A stretch of 64,000 nucleotides of DNA from SZUA-36 sp963704855 (GTDB lineage Bacteria > Pseudomonadota > Gammaproteobacteria > Xanthomonadales > SZUA-36), in NCBI GenBank assembly GCA_963704855.1, contig CAVPHY010000001.1, forward strand, positions 1 through 64,000. The letters are read 5' to 3'. Below, piece by piece: positions 44,732 to 52,672 of this stretch (its first letter is position 1; every line of letters starts with the position of its first letter). Made by a program: the position numbers and the translations under genes. A model generated the notes under the pieces. It saw nothing but the letters and a program-made list of their open reading frames with translations. It was not told the DNA's origin and made no database searches.

Positions 44732-45855
44732 TCGGCGCCCATCTCCGTGTTGTCCGCAGTAAGGTCAAAGATCTCCTTGCCACTGCGGTTATCCAGACGC
44801 GTAGGGCCGCGGAAAGATGCACTTTCAAACTGGCCGGAATTATTGATCAGTTCAATCAGGCTCTGGGCATTCCCCGACTTGCCCTGCATTTGCGTGGTGC
44901 CCTGGTGCATGGACAGGCGATCCAGGTAGGTGTCGTCAGGCAGAATGCGGGTTAACTCGGCAAGCATTTCTACCTTGTATCCATTTTCAATTTTACGGCT
45001 CTCCAAAAAGCCGGCGGCTTCACTTGCATCATCGATCTGTTTTCGAATCTGCTGTACTGCCATGGCGTCCGCACGTACATTTTCAATGGCCTCGTTTATG
45101 ACTTTTAACTGGTGTTCACGCAACCACAATGATTGCGCCATGACAAATGCCATCAGGAGAACCGTAGCCGCGCCAATCGCCCAATTCAAACGCGCCTGCT
45201 GATTGACGACATGGTGGCGCATCGCTTCCGGCAGCAGGTTGATACCCAGTGGACCGTTGGCGGTGGTGATATCGACCCCGGTGGGTGCCAGGCCGAGTCG
45301 ATTTAGCTGATCAACCTGGGCTTCGACCGCTTCGCGGGGTGTCACGTATAACTCGAAACTCAACTGGCCGGTTTCACGATTCCGGCTCAAATTGTGGCAG
45401 CCAAAGAAAACCTCTTCAGCGCTGAATGGTGTGTGCCGGTCCATCTCGTAGGCCAGTGCCTGTCTCAGGTTGGCCTCGGCAGCAAGTGGCATGGTCACGC
45501 GTGTATGTAACACGACGGACTCCGGGAGCAGCAGATCGCGATGTACTTCGCCAAGCTCATGCCGCTGCAAAAGATCGCGGATACGTTGTTGTTGTAACTG
45601 CGGATCCTGATCGAGCGACACGGTATCCAGCGACTGAACCGACCTGGCGTTATCAATGCTGAAAACCAGCTCCCCATCGCTCATCTGCATTAGCAGTTTG
45701 CGGCGCGCGTATTGCATACGCGCACGAAACCGCGCCGGCATCGCGTTGCGGAGTTCTTCTCCCCACCACCTGAGGAACTGACCGGCGGGACCGTTCGTAA
45801 ATCGAAAACGGACATTCTGAATGGTGTTGTTTAGTGCGATCGCCATCGTTGTCAA
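44728..45855 (-). CDS. gspL: Type II secretion system protein GspL (XpsL type)
   Basis: GspL links the cytosolic ATPase GspE to the membrane platform. The N-terminal half is the actin-like cytosolic domain (ESVVLHTRVTMPLAAEANLRQALAYEMDRHTPFSAEEV). A transmembrane helix lies near residues 215-235 (WAIGAATVLLMAFVMAQSLWL). The periplasmic PilN-like part (LAELTRILPDDTYLDRLSM) follows. Start MTTMAIAL may begin at either Met. The gap to gspK is 6 bases. Confidence 0.88.
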   Translation of the reverse strand: MTTMAIALNNTIQNVRFRFTNGPAGQFLRWWGEELRNAMPARFRARMQYARRKLLMQMSDGELVFSIDNARSVQSLDTVSLDQDPQLQQQRIRDLLQRHELGEVHRDLLLPESVVLHTRVTMPLAAEANLRQALAYEMDRHTPFSAEEVFFGCHNLSRNRETGQLSFELYVTPREAVEAQVDQLNRLGLAPTGVDITTANGPLGINLLPEAMRHHVVNQQARLNWAIGAATVLLMAFVMAQSLWLREHQLKVINEAIENVRADAMAVQQIRKQIDDASEAAGFLESRKIENGYKVEMLAELTRILPDDTYLDRLSMHQGTTQMQGKSGNAQSLIELINNSGQFESASFRGPTRLDNRSGKEIFDLTADNTEMGAE

Positions 45856-45861
45856 AAGGTC

Positions 45862-46761
45862 CTAATATTGAAATCCTTCGCGCCAACGCAATACACGGTA
45901 GGGGCGGCCGCTACGGGTTCCCCCAAGCCGGATTGTGGCTTGTAACTGTTCCCAAACGCCATTGGGCATCGTCGCCCTGGCCTGAATACTATACGTGACC
46001 CCTCTGCCTTGTTCCATCACAACAAGACCATTTGGCAATTCTGTGCCGAGTGACTCACCGGGTTGTTGAGAGTTCCTTTCCTGCACAAAGTTCACCGCTT
46101 CCTCATAGGTTATGTCCGGTAACGCCATCAGCGCTTCTACCGGTGCAAATGCCGGATCGGGCTCGCCTGCCCGGGAAAACACCGTAATACCGGGTTCCAG
46201 CTTACGGTACAGCTCGTATTCCATACCGATAACCTGCAACAGTTCCTCGGTCATCATGAAAGGCCTGTTGGCCGGGCCTATCTCCAGGCCCGCTGCGATA
46301 TAAGCATCCTCTTCCGCCCCGTTAACGCGTTCCAGTTCATCCTCATCACGCCAGTCCATGACAGCGGCAGCCAGTAATTCAGCCGCATCAAGCTCCATTC
46401 CGTGACCGGTGAACAGGTTTGCCAGCGTCAGTTCATCCGTCGCATTGATATCCAGCTTCCCGCGTTCGTCTATCGCACTGACCTCCAGCAGAACTCCATC
46501 GATTTCCTGCTGGTAGAGCCGGCCATCGGCACGCATGCGTGTTTCATCCGCTGGATCACGAAGGGCCAGTACAGCAAGGTTTATCGCAGCTTCAGCACTC
46601 AGGCGAGCCTGTGTTCCTGACAGCAGGGTGTTGGCCTCCAGACGGTCCATGCGCGCCATAAGGGAAAATGAACCGGTGACAATTGTGAGTAGCAACAGCG
46701 CCCATAGCACGAGTACCAGTGCGATGCCATGCTGAGAATTTATCCTGCAACGACCGTTCAT
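45862..46761 (-). CDS. gspK: Type II secretion minor pseudopilin GspK
   Basis: GspK forms the tip of the pseudopilus with GspI and GspJ. The 299 residues begin with a prepilin-type leader (SQHG|IALVLVLWALLLLTIV; cleavage after Gly). The position-5 residue is not Glu, as is usual for GspK. The GspK-specific acidic block DWRDEDELERVNGAEEDAY and ITYEEAVNFVQERNSQQPG are present. It overlaps gspJ by 4 bases. Confidence 0.92.
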   Translation of the reverse strand: MNGRCRINSQHGIALVLVLWALLLLTIVTGSFSLMARMDRLEANTLLSGTQARLSAEAAINLAVLALRDPADETRMRADGRLYQQEIDGVLLEVSAIDERGKLDINATDELTLANLFTGHGMELDAAELLAAAVMDWRDEDELERVNGAEEDAYIAAGLEIGPANRPFMMTEELLQVIGMEYELYRKLEPGITVFSRAGEPDPAFAPVEALMALPDITYEEAVNFVQERNSQQPGESLGTELPNGLVVMEQGRGVTYSIQARATMPNGVWEQLQATIRLGGTRSGRPYRVLRWREGFQY

Positions 46762-47498
46762 GGCTCGTCCTGTTTTCTGCCTTTGATCAGGTCCTGGATT
46801 CTCTGCTCATAGGTCTCCGGCCCCACGCTGCCGGCGAGCCCCTGGAGCGCTTGTTCATCCACCCGCACGCCTGCAGCCAATTCCGGCCAATGTATATTTA
46901 GACCCTCGGAGAACTCCAGATCCAGGCGTACCGCAACAGGCAGCATGCCCCTTTGTTCCCAACTCGCAACCCAGCCGATCAACTCTCCTGTCTCATCCCT
47001 GGCGAGGAACTCGAAACCCGCAGAACGCACACCCTCAAGCAGAACCACGGGATCCCGATCAAACAAACGGTCTTCGGTGAAACCCTGAAGTAATGCATGC
47101 CTGAACTGGATAACAAGCTCGCCATCGTCGTCGTTGACCACTTCCACCAACTGCACCTGCGGCCCGCCGGAACCAAGATAACCGGGCATGGGAGCGACGA
47201 ACTGGATGCGTTTCGCATCACCTTCAAACACAATACGAAGCTCTTCTGCATCGTCCGTTACGGCGAATGGCAGGGGTAACATCTGGTTGAGCTGGCGACG
47301 TATGAACTGATGGGAGGCACGCAACTCTCCACCAGCGGCCAGTATAAGTTCGCCGCGAAGTGAAGACCGCGTTGCTGCGCGCAGACCGGAATAGGTCAAC
47401 CCCAACAAGATGCTCATCAAGGTTATCGCCAGCAGCAATTCAACCAGGGTAAAACCTGCGATGAACCGGGGTGGAGCTTTACCGGGGGCTCGTTTCAT
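46758..47498 (-). CDS. gspJ: Type II secretion minor pseudopilin GspJ
   Basis: GspJ is a component of the pseudopilus tip. The 246 residues carry a prepilin leader (AGFTLVELLLAITLMSILLG, about 14-33, with Glu at +5), followed by GLRAATRSSLRGE and ASHQFIRRQLNQMLPL. Later come FVAPMPGYLGSGGPQ and VAVRLDLEFSEG, typical of GspJ. Start and stop overlap gspI and gspK by 4 bases each. Confidence 0.93.
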   Translation of the reverse strand: MKRAPGKAPPRFIAGFTLVELLLAITLMSILLGLTYSGLRAATRSSLRGELILAAGGELRASHQFIRRQLNQMLPLPFAVTDDAEELRIVFEGDAKRIQFVAPMPGYLGSGGPQVQLVEVVNDDDGELVIQFRHALLQGFTEDRLFDRDPVVLLEGVRSAGFEFLARDETGELIGWVASWEQRGMLPVAVRLDLEFSEGLNIHWPELAAGVRVDEQALQGLAGSVGPETYEQRIQDLIKGRKQDEP

Positions 47499-47953
47499 GG
47501 CCGGTTCGCCAGCACGCTGTGTATGGTGCTGAAATGAAACTCACGTTGTCTGCGACCGGTTTCCCAGTCGACATACAGGTCAACCCGGTACAGCTCGATA
47601 CCCGACAGGTCAGCCAGCTCCTGTGTCGTCATTCCCCCGTCGGCCGGCTCACCGCCTGCGTCATAAAGGTTGATTTCCATTTCCCACTGGTAGCGGTCCA
47701 TACTGGTTCCGCTGTATTGACCCTCTTCTATCAGTATTTCGGTACCCACCAGGTCCATCAGCGACTGGGCCAGCAATGCGACTTCGGTGTCATCGCTTGC
47801 CCGTGAGACGCTGCGCATCGAACCTGCCATGATCTCCAACACGGTGGCAAAACTCAGCGCGAATATGACAAAGGCCAGCATCACTTCCAGCAAGGTGAAG
47901 CCCCGCGAGCGGCGTCGGTTGTTGATACATGAACCCGCGTTCAGAGACTTCAT
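47495..47953 (-). CDS. gspI: Type II secretion minor pseudopilin GspI
   Basis: GspI nucleates the pseudopilus tip. The 152-residue product has a prepilin leader (RRRSRGFTLLEVMLAFVIFA, Glu at +5), then ALSFATVLEIMAGSMRSVSRA and ALLAQSLMDLVGTE. The C-terminal part ends with ELYRVDLYVDWETGRRQREFHFS, as in GspI. It overlaps gspH by 4 bases. Confidence 0.93.
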   Translation of the reverse strand: MKSLNAGSCINNRRRSRGFTLLEVMLAFVIFALSFATVLEIMAGSMRSVSRASDDTEVALLAQSLMDLVGTEILIEEGQYSGTSMDRYQWEMEINLYDAGGEPADGGMTTQELADLSGIELYRVDLYVDWETGRRQREFHFSTIHSVLANRP

Positions 47954-48409
47954 CCCTCGGTTTTCTCCAACCTGGTTTCACCGGTCAGCCAGGCGACATT
48001 GACACGGTACTCGCGTTTGTTGACCGTCAGCTCGATATGGCCACCGGTCGAACCGCCATCGGGAAAAAAGCGTATGCCCGACACGGCTTCCGATGTCACT
48101 TCGGAACGCGCCGTCGTAATGGTCACATCGACACCATCAGGCAGGTTAATCGGCTTCACGGCCGGGCGCCTGGTAACTGCGGTTCTCAGTATCAACCTGA
48201 AAAACCTGCTCCTTTTTGTCGATAATTGCGCGTGCCCGGGTATAGCGCAGTGACGCCACCAGCTTTCGTGAAGCGGCACGCGCTTCGGCGCCGGAGATAC
48301 TGCGTGACATCGAAGTTGCAACCAAACCCATGATCAGCGCGATAATAACCATGACCACCATGATTTCGACCAGGGTAAAACCGCGGGATGCTGCAGGCCT
48401 CAAGTGCAT
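47950..48409 (-). CDS. gspH: Type II secretion minor pseudopilin GspH (one frame break)
   Basis: GspH is a pseudopilin located between the tip and the GspG fibre. From the ATG at 48409 (MHLRPAASRGFTLVEIMVVM) it has a leader with Glu at +5, then RAASRKLVASLRYTRARAII. The frame breaks near 48165, where ccc should be cc. The next frame continues AVKPINLPDGVDVTITT, GIRFFPDGGSTGG and HIELTVNKREYRVNVAWLTG, the expected GspH C-terminal beta domain. The joined protein is about 152 residues. Confidence 0.9.
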
Positions 48410-48443
48410 AAAGGCTCTCAACTCAATTTGCACACCCAGCCAT

Positions 48444-48876
48444 TTATTCCCAACTGGTAATGTCTGCATTATTACCCTCACCACCTTCCTTGCCGGTCAG
48501 CACCGAAGGACCAGATATCAAAATCACCGTGCTCACCGGGTACCGCGTATTTATAGGCTTGGCCCCATGGGTCGTTCAACAGGGTGTTCTTGATATAGGG
48601 GCCGTTCCAACCTGTCACACCGGAGGGTTCGTTCACCAGTTCTTCCAGTGAAGATGGTGTATTGCCCGTATCCAGGTAGAAACTTTCCACCGACATTGAA
48701 ATACGGCTGATTTGCGACGAGGCAGCCTTGGCTTTTGCGCTCTCGGCCTTACCGATAATACCCGGCAATACCAGGCCTGCGATCAACGCCAGGATAACCA
48801 ACACAAGCAGTAACTCGACCAGCGTAAATCCGCGTTGCCCCTTATTATTCATCTTGTAATACCTTTTGAAATTCAT
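48444..48876 (-). CDS. gspG: Type II secretion major pseudopilin GspG (one frame break near the 3' end)
   Basis: GspG builds the pseudopilus fibre. It has a prepilin leader (KGQRGFTLVELLLVLVILAL, Glu at +5), SFYLDTGNTPSSLEEL, NGPYIKNTLLNDPWGQAY, and GEHGDFDIWSFGAD. At 48493-48494 one extra c shifts the frame and gives a premature stop at 48478. Without it the sequence continues GADGKEGGEGNNADITSWE to the TAA at 48444, the calcium-binding loop and end typical of GspG. The restored length is 143 residues. Confidence 0.93.
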
Positions 48877-48912
48877 TCCTGAAGTCTCCTGCCAGTATCC
48901 TGGCCATACAAA

Positions 48913-48939
48913 CCGGTCAATGTTGACGGCATTGACCCG
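48913..48939 (-). other. Stem-loop between gspF and gspG
   Basis: ggtcaatg (48915-48922) and cattgacc (48930-48937) form a perfect stem with a 7-base loop. An alternative shorter palindrome, gtcaa-tg-ttgac, overlaps it. It lies in the only sizeable gap (101 bp) of the gsp operon, just before the most highly needed component gspG. It could be a processing or stability element that adjusts GspG relative to GspE/F. Confidence 0.5.
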
Positions 48940-48977
48940 TTAGGTTTTGTTGGCTTACGCGGTCTGAGACCGTACCT

Positions 48978-50192
48978 TCAGCCAACCAGTTCATTAATAC
49001 CCATAATCGCCATCAATACGGACATGACGATCGTACCGATCATTACCGCCATCAACAGCGTTATGGCCGGTGTGAAAATTGCCAACAGGCGGTCGATGGT
49101 AGTGCGCACCTCCTTATCGTAGGTATCCGCAACTTTCATCAGCATGACATCCAGTTGTCCCGTTTCCTCTCCCACGCTTACCATCTGTAATGCAAGCCGT
49201 GGAAACTGCCCGGTCTCCGCAAGGTTATGGGCCAGACCGCCACCCGTTTTGACTTTCTGGGTGGTCGCTTCAACGCTCTTGCGCAAAAGGCTGTTTGTCA
49301 TCACGTTGCGGGCAATGGACAGACCGGATAACAACGGCACGCCATTGGTCAGCAAGGTGCCGAGCGTGCGCGCCAGGCGGGCAATTTCCATCTTTGACAC
49401 CAGGTCCCCGACCCAGCGCATATGCAGTACCCGGGTATCCCAGCGTAAGCGTTTTTCCGGGTCAGCCAGCATGCGCCGAAATAAAACCACACCCAGGAAG
49501 GACAGACCGATGAGCCCCCACCAGAAGTTCTGCAAAACACTGCCGACCGCCAGTACCATCTTGGTAACAAGCGGAAGATCGCCGCCCAGTTCTTCAAAAA
49601 TCGGTGTGAACTGCGGGATAACATAAACCAGCAGCAGCACCAGCGAGCCACCCGCCAGCACCATAAGCATGACCGGGTAAACCATGGCCGACACCACGCT
49701 GTCTTTCAGGTCTTTGGAGCGCTCCATATAATCGGCCAGCCGCTCCAGCGTGGTTGCCAATGATCCGCCGATTTCACCGGCGCGCACCATGTTGATAAAC
49801 AACCTGCTGAAGGACCCATGCTGGGCATCCAGTGCGTCCGACAGGCTGCCGCCCTCTCTCACCTGGTCACGCACGGCGGATACGGTCTGCTTGATGCGGT
49901 CATTTTCTGACAACTCCAGCAAGACCTGGAGCGAGCGATCGAGTGGCAAACCGGCACCGAGCAGGGTTGCCAGTTGCTGTGTAAACTGACCGACTTCACG
50001 GGTGTTCATGCCACGTCTTTTTAGTCTCAGCGAATCAAGGCTGAAACTGCCCTTGCCCGCCTCGTTGACCGACAATGGAATATTGCCGCCTTCCTGGAGC
50101 TTGGCGATGACCCCCGCTTCTGTCGCGGCCTCCATCGTGCCGCGCACGGTTTCACCCGACGGGGAAACCGCCTTGTACTCAAAAAACGGCAT
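48978..50192 (-). CDS. gspF: Type II secretion inner-membrane platform protein GspF
   Basis: GspF is the polytopic core of the T2SS assembly platform. The 404 residues begin MPFFEYKAVSPSGETVRGTME and contain two repeated T2SSF domains (FTQQLATLLGAGLPLDRSL and LARTLGTLLTNGVPLLSGL). Three hydrophobic helices are visible near 170-190, 220-240 and 375-398. MVRAGEIGGSL and MVSVGEETGQLDVML are family hallmarks. It overlaps the gspE stop by one base. Confidence 0.96.
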   Translation of the reverse strand: MPFFEYKAVSPSGETVRGTMEAATEAGVIAKLQEGGNIPLSVNEAGKGSFSLDSLRLKRRGMNTREVGQFTQQLATLLGAGLPLDRSLQVLLELSENDRIKQTVSAVRDQVREGGSLSDALDAQHGSFSRLFINMVRAGEIGGSLATTLERLADYMERSKDLKDSVVSAMVYPVMLMVLAGGSLVLLLVYVIPQFTPIFEELGGDLPLVTKMVLAVGSVLQNFWWGLIGLSFLGVVLFRRMLADPEKRLRWDTRVLHMRWVGDLVSKMEIARLARTLGTLLTNGVPLLSGLSIARNVMTNSLLRKSVEATTQKVKTGGGLAHNLAETGQFPRLALQMVSVGEETGQLDVMLMKVADTYDKEVRTTIDRLLAIFTPAITLLMAVMIGTIVMSVLMAIMGINELVG

Positions 50193-51919
50193 CAGGCTTC
50201 CTGTGTCACTCTGAGCACTTCTTCGAGCGTGGTGACACCTTTAAGACACTTCAGCAAGCCGTCCTGGTACATCGTTCGCATCCCCTGCTGGACCGCCATT
50301 TCATGAATCTCGCCCGAGGTGGCCTGTTGCATGATCAAGCGGCGTATGGAGTCGGTCATCTGAAGCAACTCCAGGATACTCGTCCGGCCAAAATAACCGG
50401 TCGGGTTTTCCGGGGATGGGATGGGGCGGTAGACGGTGTAGGTGTCCTGTTCAAGGAATTTTCCAAAACCGATTTCCGCGGCAACTTCCGGTAGCAATTG
50501 CACGGCTTCCGTGGCGCCCTTACCAAGCGTTCTGACCAGACGTTGCGCAAGGATGGCATTGACCGTGGAGGTCAACAGGTAGTCCTCCACACCCATATCC
50601 AGCATACGGGTAATACCACCCGCCGCATCATTGGTGTGGATCGTCGACAGCACCAGGTGACCGGTCAGTGCCGACTGGATTGCAATCCGGGCCGTTTCCA
50701 GATCACGCATTTCACCGATCATGATCACATCCGGATCCTGCCGGACAATGGCCCTCAGGGCGTGTGCAAAATCCAGACCGATGGAAGATTGCGCCTGGAT
50801 CTGGTTGATACCTTCAAGCTGGTATTCGACCGGGTCTTCGACGGTGATGATTTTCCTCGCGGGGGTATTGATCTGGCTGAGCGCCGTATACAGTGTGGTC
50901 GTTTTACCCGAACCGGTGGGGCCGGTGACGAGGATGATACCATGTGGCATTTCCAGGTCCTTGACGAAGGCTTTCTTTAAACCTTCATCGAACCCCAGTG
51001 AGTCAAAATCCAGGACGATGCTTTCCCGGTCAAGAATACGCATCACCACGCTCTCACCATGCGAGGTGGGCACGGTTGAAACACGCAAATCCAGTTCCTT
51101 GCCCTGTACCCGGTGCATGATGCGGCCATCCTGTGGAAGACGTCGCTCGGCAATATTAAGCCGCGCCATGATCTTGACACGCGATATGACCGCCGCGGTT
51201 GAACTTGCGGGCGGGGCTTCCACTTCCTGCAGCACGCCATCGATCCGGTAGCGGACCTTGAGCCGGTTTTCAAACGGTTCTATGTGGATATCCGATGCAC
51301 GCGCCTCGACCGCCCTTTGCATAATCAGGTTGACCAGCCTGATGACCGGCGCCTCGGAGGCAAGGTCACGCAGGTGTTCAACGTCTTCGAGGTCGTCGCT
51401 TTCCTCGCCGAGCGTATCGATAATCTGTCCCATGGCGCTGCGGCCGACACCATAGAGTTTTTCGATACCGTTTTCTATCTCGGAAGCCACACCAACCTGC
51501 CGGCGTATGGTTTTACCACTGGCCATCGCCAGTGCTTTGAGCGCGTAATCATCCCTGGGGTTGGCCATCACGACAACCATTTCGGTATCGGTGACACTCA
51601 CCGGCAACAACAGGTTCTGTTTCAAATAGCGTAATGACAGTTTGCCGATATCCGGTGCTTCATCCGGCAAATCGGCCGTTGACATCAGTGGCAACTCCAG
51701 CAGACTGGATTCAGCCTCGGCCACGTCCCGCTCTGAAACCAGCCCAAGACGGACAAGCAATGTAATCAGGTTACCGCCATTCTGTTCACGAAAGGTTTCG
51801 GCACGCTTCAGGTCAGGTTTTTTTAAGCGGCCACTTTCGATCAGGTAAACACAGACCTCATCTTCAATTGCATTGAGTTGCTTCGCGTCTTTTTTCTGTA
51901 ACTCTTCAGTTGCTTGCAC
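50192..51919 (-). CDS. gspE: Type II secretion ATPase GspE
   Basis: GspE is the cytosolic hexameric ATPase that drives pseudopilus assembly. The 575 residues have N1E/N2E domains (ESSLLELPLMSTADLPDE), then ASDIHIEPFENRLKVRYRIDG, Walker A GPTGSGKTTTLY, the Asp box ITVEDPVEYQ, Walker B RQDPDVIMIGEMRD and the His box STIHTNDA. In place of the usual tetracysteine zinc subdomain before GYFGRTSILELLQ there are no cysteines. The start is a GTG at 51919 with AAGGGA upstream. It is the first gene of the operon. Confidence 0.95.
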   Translation of the reverse strand: MQATEELQKKDAKQLNAIEDEVCVYLIESGRLKKPDLKRAETFREQNGGNLITLLVRLGLVSERDVAEAESSLLELPLMSTADLPDEAPDIGKLSLRYLKQNLLLPVSVTDTEMVVVMANPRDDYALKALAMASGKTIRRQVGVASEIENGIEKLYGVGRSAMGQIIDTLGEESDDLEDVEHLRDLASEAPVIRLVNLIMQRAVEARASDIHIEPFENRLKVRYRIDGVLQEVEAPPASSTAAVISRVKIMARLNIAERRLPQDGRIMHRVQGKELDLRVSTVPTSHGESVVMRILDRESIVLDFDSLGFDEGLKKAFVKDLEMPHGIILVTGPTGSGKTTTLYTALSQINTPARKIITVEDPVEYQLEGINQIQAQSSIGLDFAHALRAIVRQDPDVIMIGEMRDLETARIAIQSALTGHLVLSTIHTNDAAGGITRMLDMGVEDYLLTSTVNAILAQRLVRTLGKGATEAVQLLPEVAAEIGFGKFLEQDTYTVYRPIPSPENPTGYFGRTSILELLQMTDSIRRLIMQQATSGEIHEMAVQQGMRTMYQDGLLKCLKGVTTLEEVLRVTQEA

Positions 51920-51953
51920 GTAATGTCCCTTGGGAGGTTAATTCTTGATGGAA

Positions 51954-51959
51954 ATTATA
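51954..51959 (-). promoter_or_regulatory. Candidate -10 box of the gsp operon
   Basis: A perfect TATAAT on the minus strand lies 35 bases before the gspE GTG. At 17 bases upstream there is only GTATGC, a poor -35. The position before the first gene of the operon supports a promoter here, perhaps needing an activator. Confidence 0.45.
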
Positions 51960-52045
51960 GCCCGAACTGTCAGCTCGCATACCGGCGACTGTATGACTCT
52001 TGCCAGACTCAATGACCACTGCAGGACGCGGACAGTTCCCGGCGA

Positions 52046-52672
52046 TCATGAATCCCTATTTTTTTGCCATCCTGTAAATTGCTCAATCAACGTCCAATTT
52101 GCCAGCACCCACAAGATAATTGGCACCAGTGGCGGGAGTATCAAAACCCCCAACTGGTAGCAAAGGGCGATCATTTCATCCGACAATCCGGCACCCGCGA
52201 CCACCTGGTGGGCATCTTCTCCAAAATTAAATGCCAGCATTTTCAGTGACTGCCAGACCACACCCCATACCTGGATCAGCATGACAACCACGTAACCACC
52301 CAGCAAAACACCCATTTTCCTTAGAAAGGAAACGCCCGATGCCATCACGAGGCCGAACAGCAACGGCAAACCATAACCGAAAATCAGGGGGTTGACGATA
52401 AACCCCAGCGACTCGCGGCTTCCGTCCGGAAACTGGAAAGGTATGTTTGTCTGAACCTGGAACAGATAATGGCGGTCCGGGTTGGGTATGATGTTCAGAA
52501 AGTCATTGCCCAGCAAAAACGACAGAATCTGACTTGCCAGCATACGTACCGGTGCGCCGTGAAAAGCACTCAGGTAATACCAGAGCATAAAACCGAATAT
52601 CATCCATAAAAACGCCAGGATCAGCAGTTCGCTAAGGCGAAGATCCTGATTATTTGACTGTTCGCTCATCAT
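52046..52672 (-). CDS. Membrane protein resembling the exosortase H-associated family
   Basis: This 208-residue protein has about four to five hydrophobic segments (LLILAFLWMIFGFMLWYYL; PLLFGLVMASGVSFL; VLLGGYVVVMLIQVWGVVW; LGVLILPPLVPIILWVLAN). Between the first two is a soluble stretch, and then FIVNPLIFGYGLPLLFGL. The NPLI-x-GYGLPL motif and the end LGVLILPPLVPIILWVL match my memory of the family annotated as exosortase H-associated membrane proteins. No exosortase gene is in the window, so a link to protein sorting is inference. It overlaps the purL stop (ATGATGA). Confidence 0.6.
   Translation of the reverse strand: MMSEQSNNQDLRLSELLILAFLWMIFGFMLWYYLSAFHGAPVRMLASQILSFLLGNDFLNIIPNPDRHYLFQVQTNIPFQFPDGSRESLGFIVNPLIFGYGLPLLFGLVMASGVSFLRKMGVLLGGYVVVMLIQVWGVVWQSLKMLAFNFGEDAHQVVAGAGLSDEMIALCYQLGVLILPPLVPIILWVLANWTLIEQFTGWQKNRDS

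Noticed and set aside
29699..48494. Programmed ribosomal frameshifting as the explanation for the split genes
   Set aside because: The sites share no slippery heptamer, stop or downstream structure, and lie in unrelated genes that are not known to shift.
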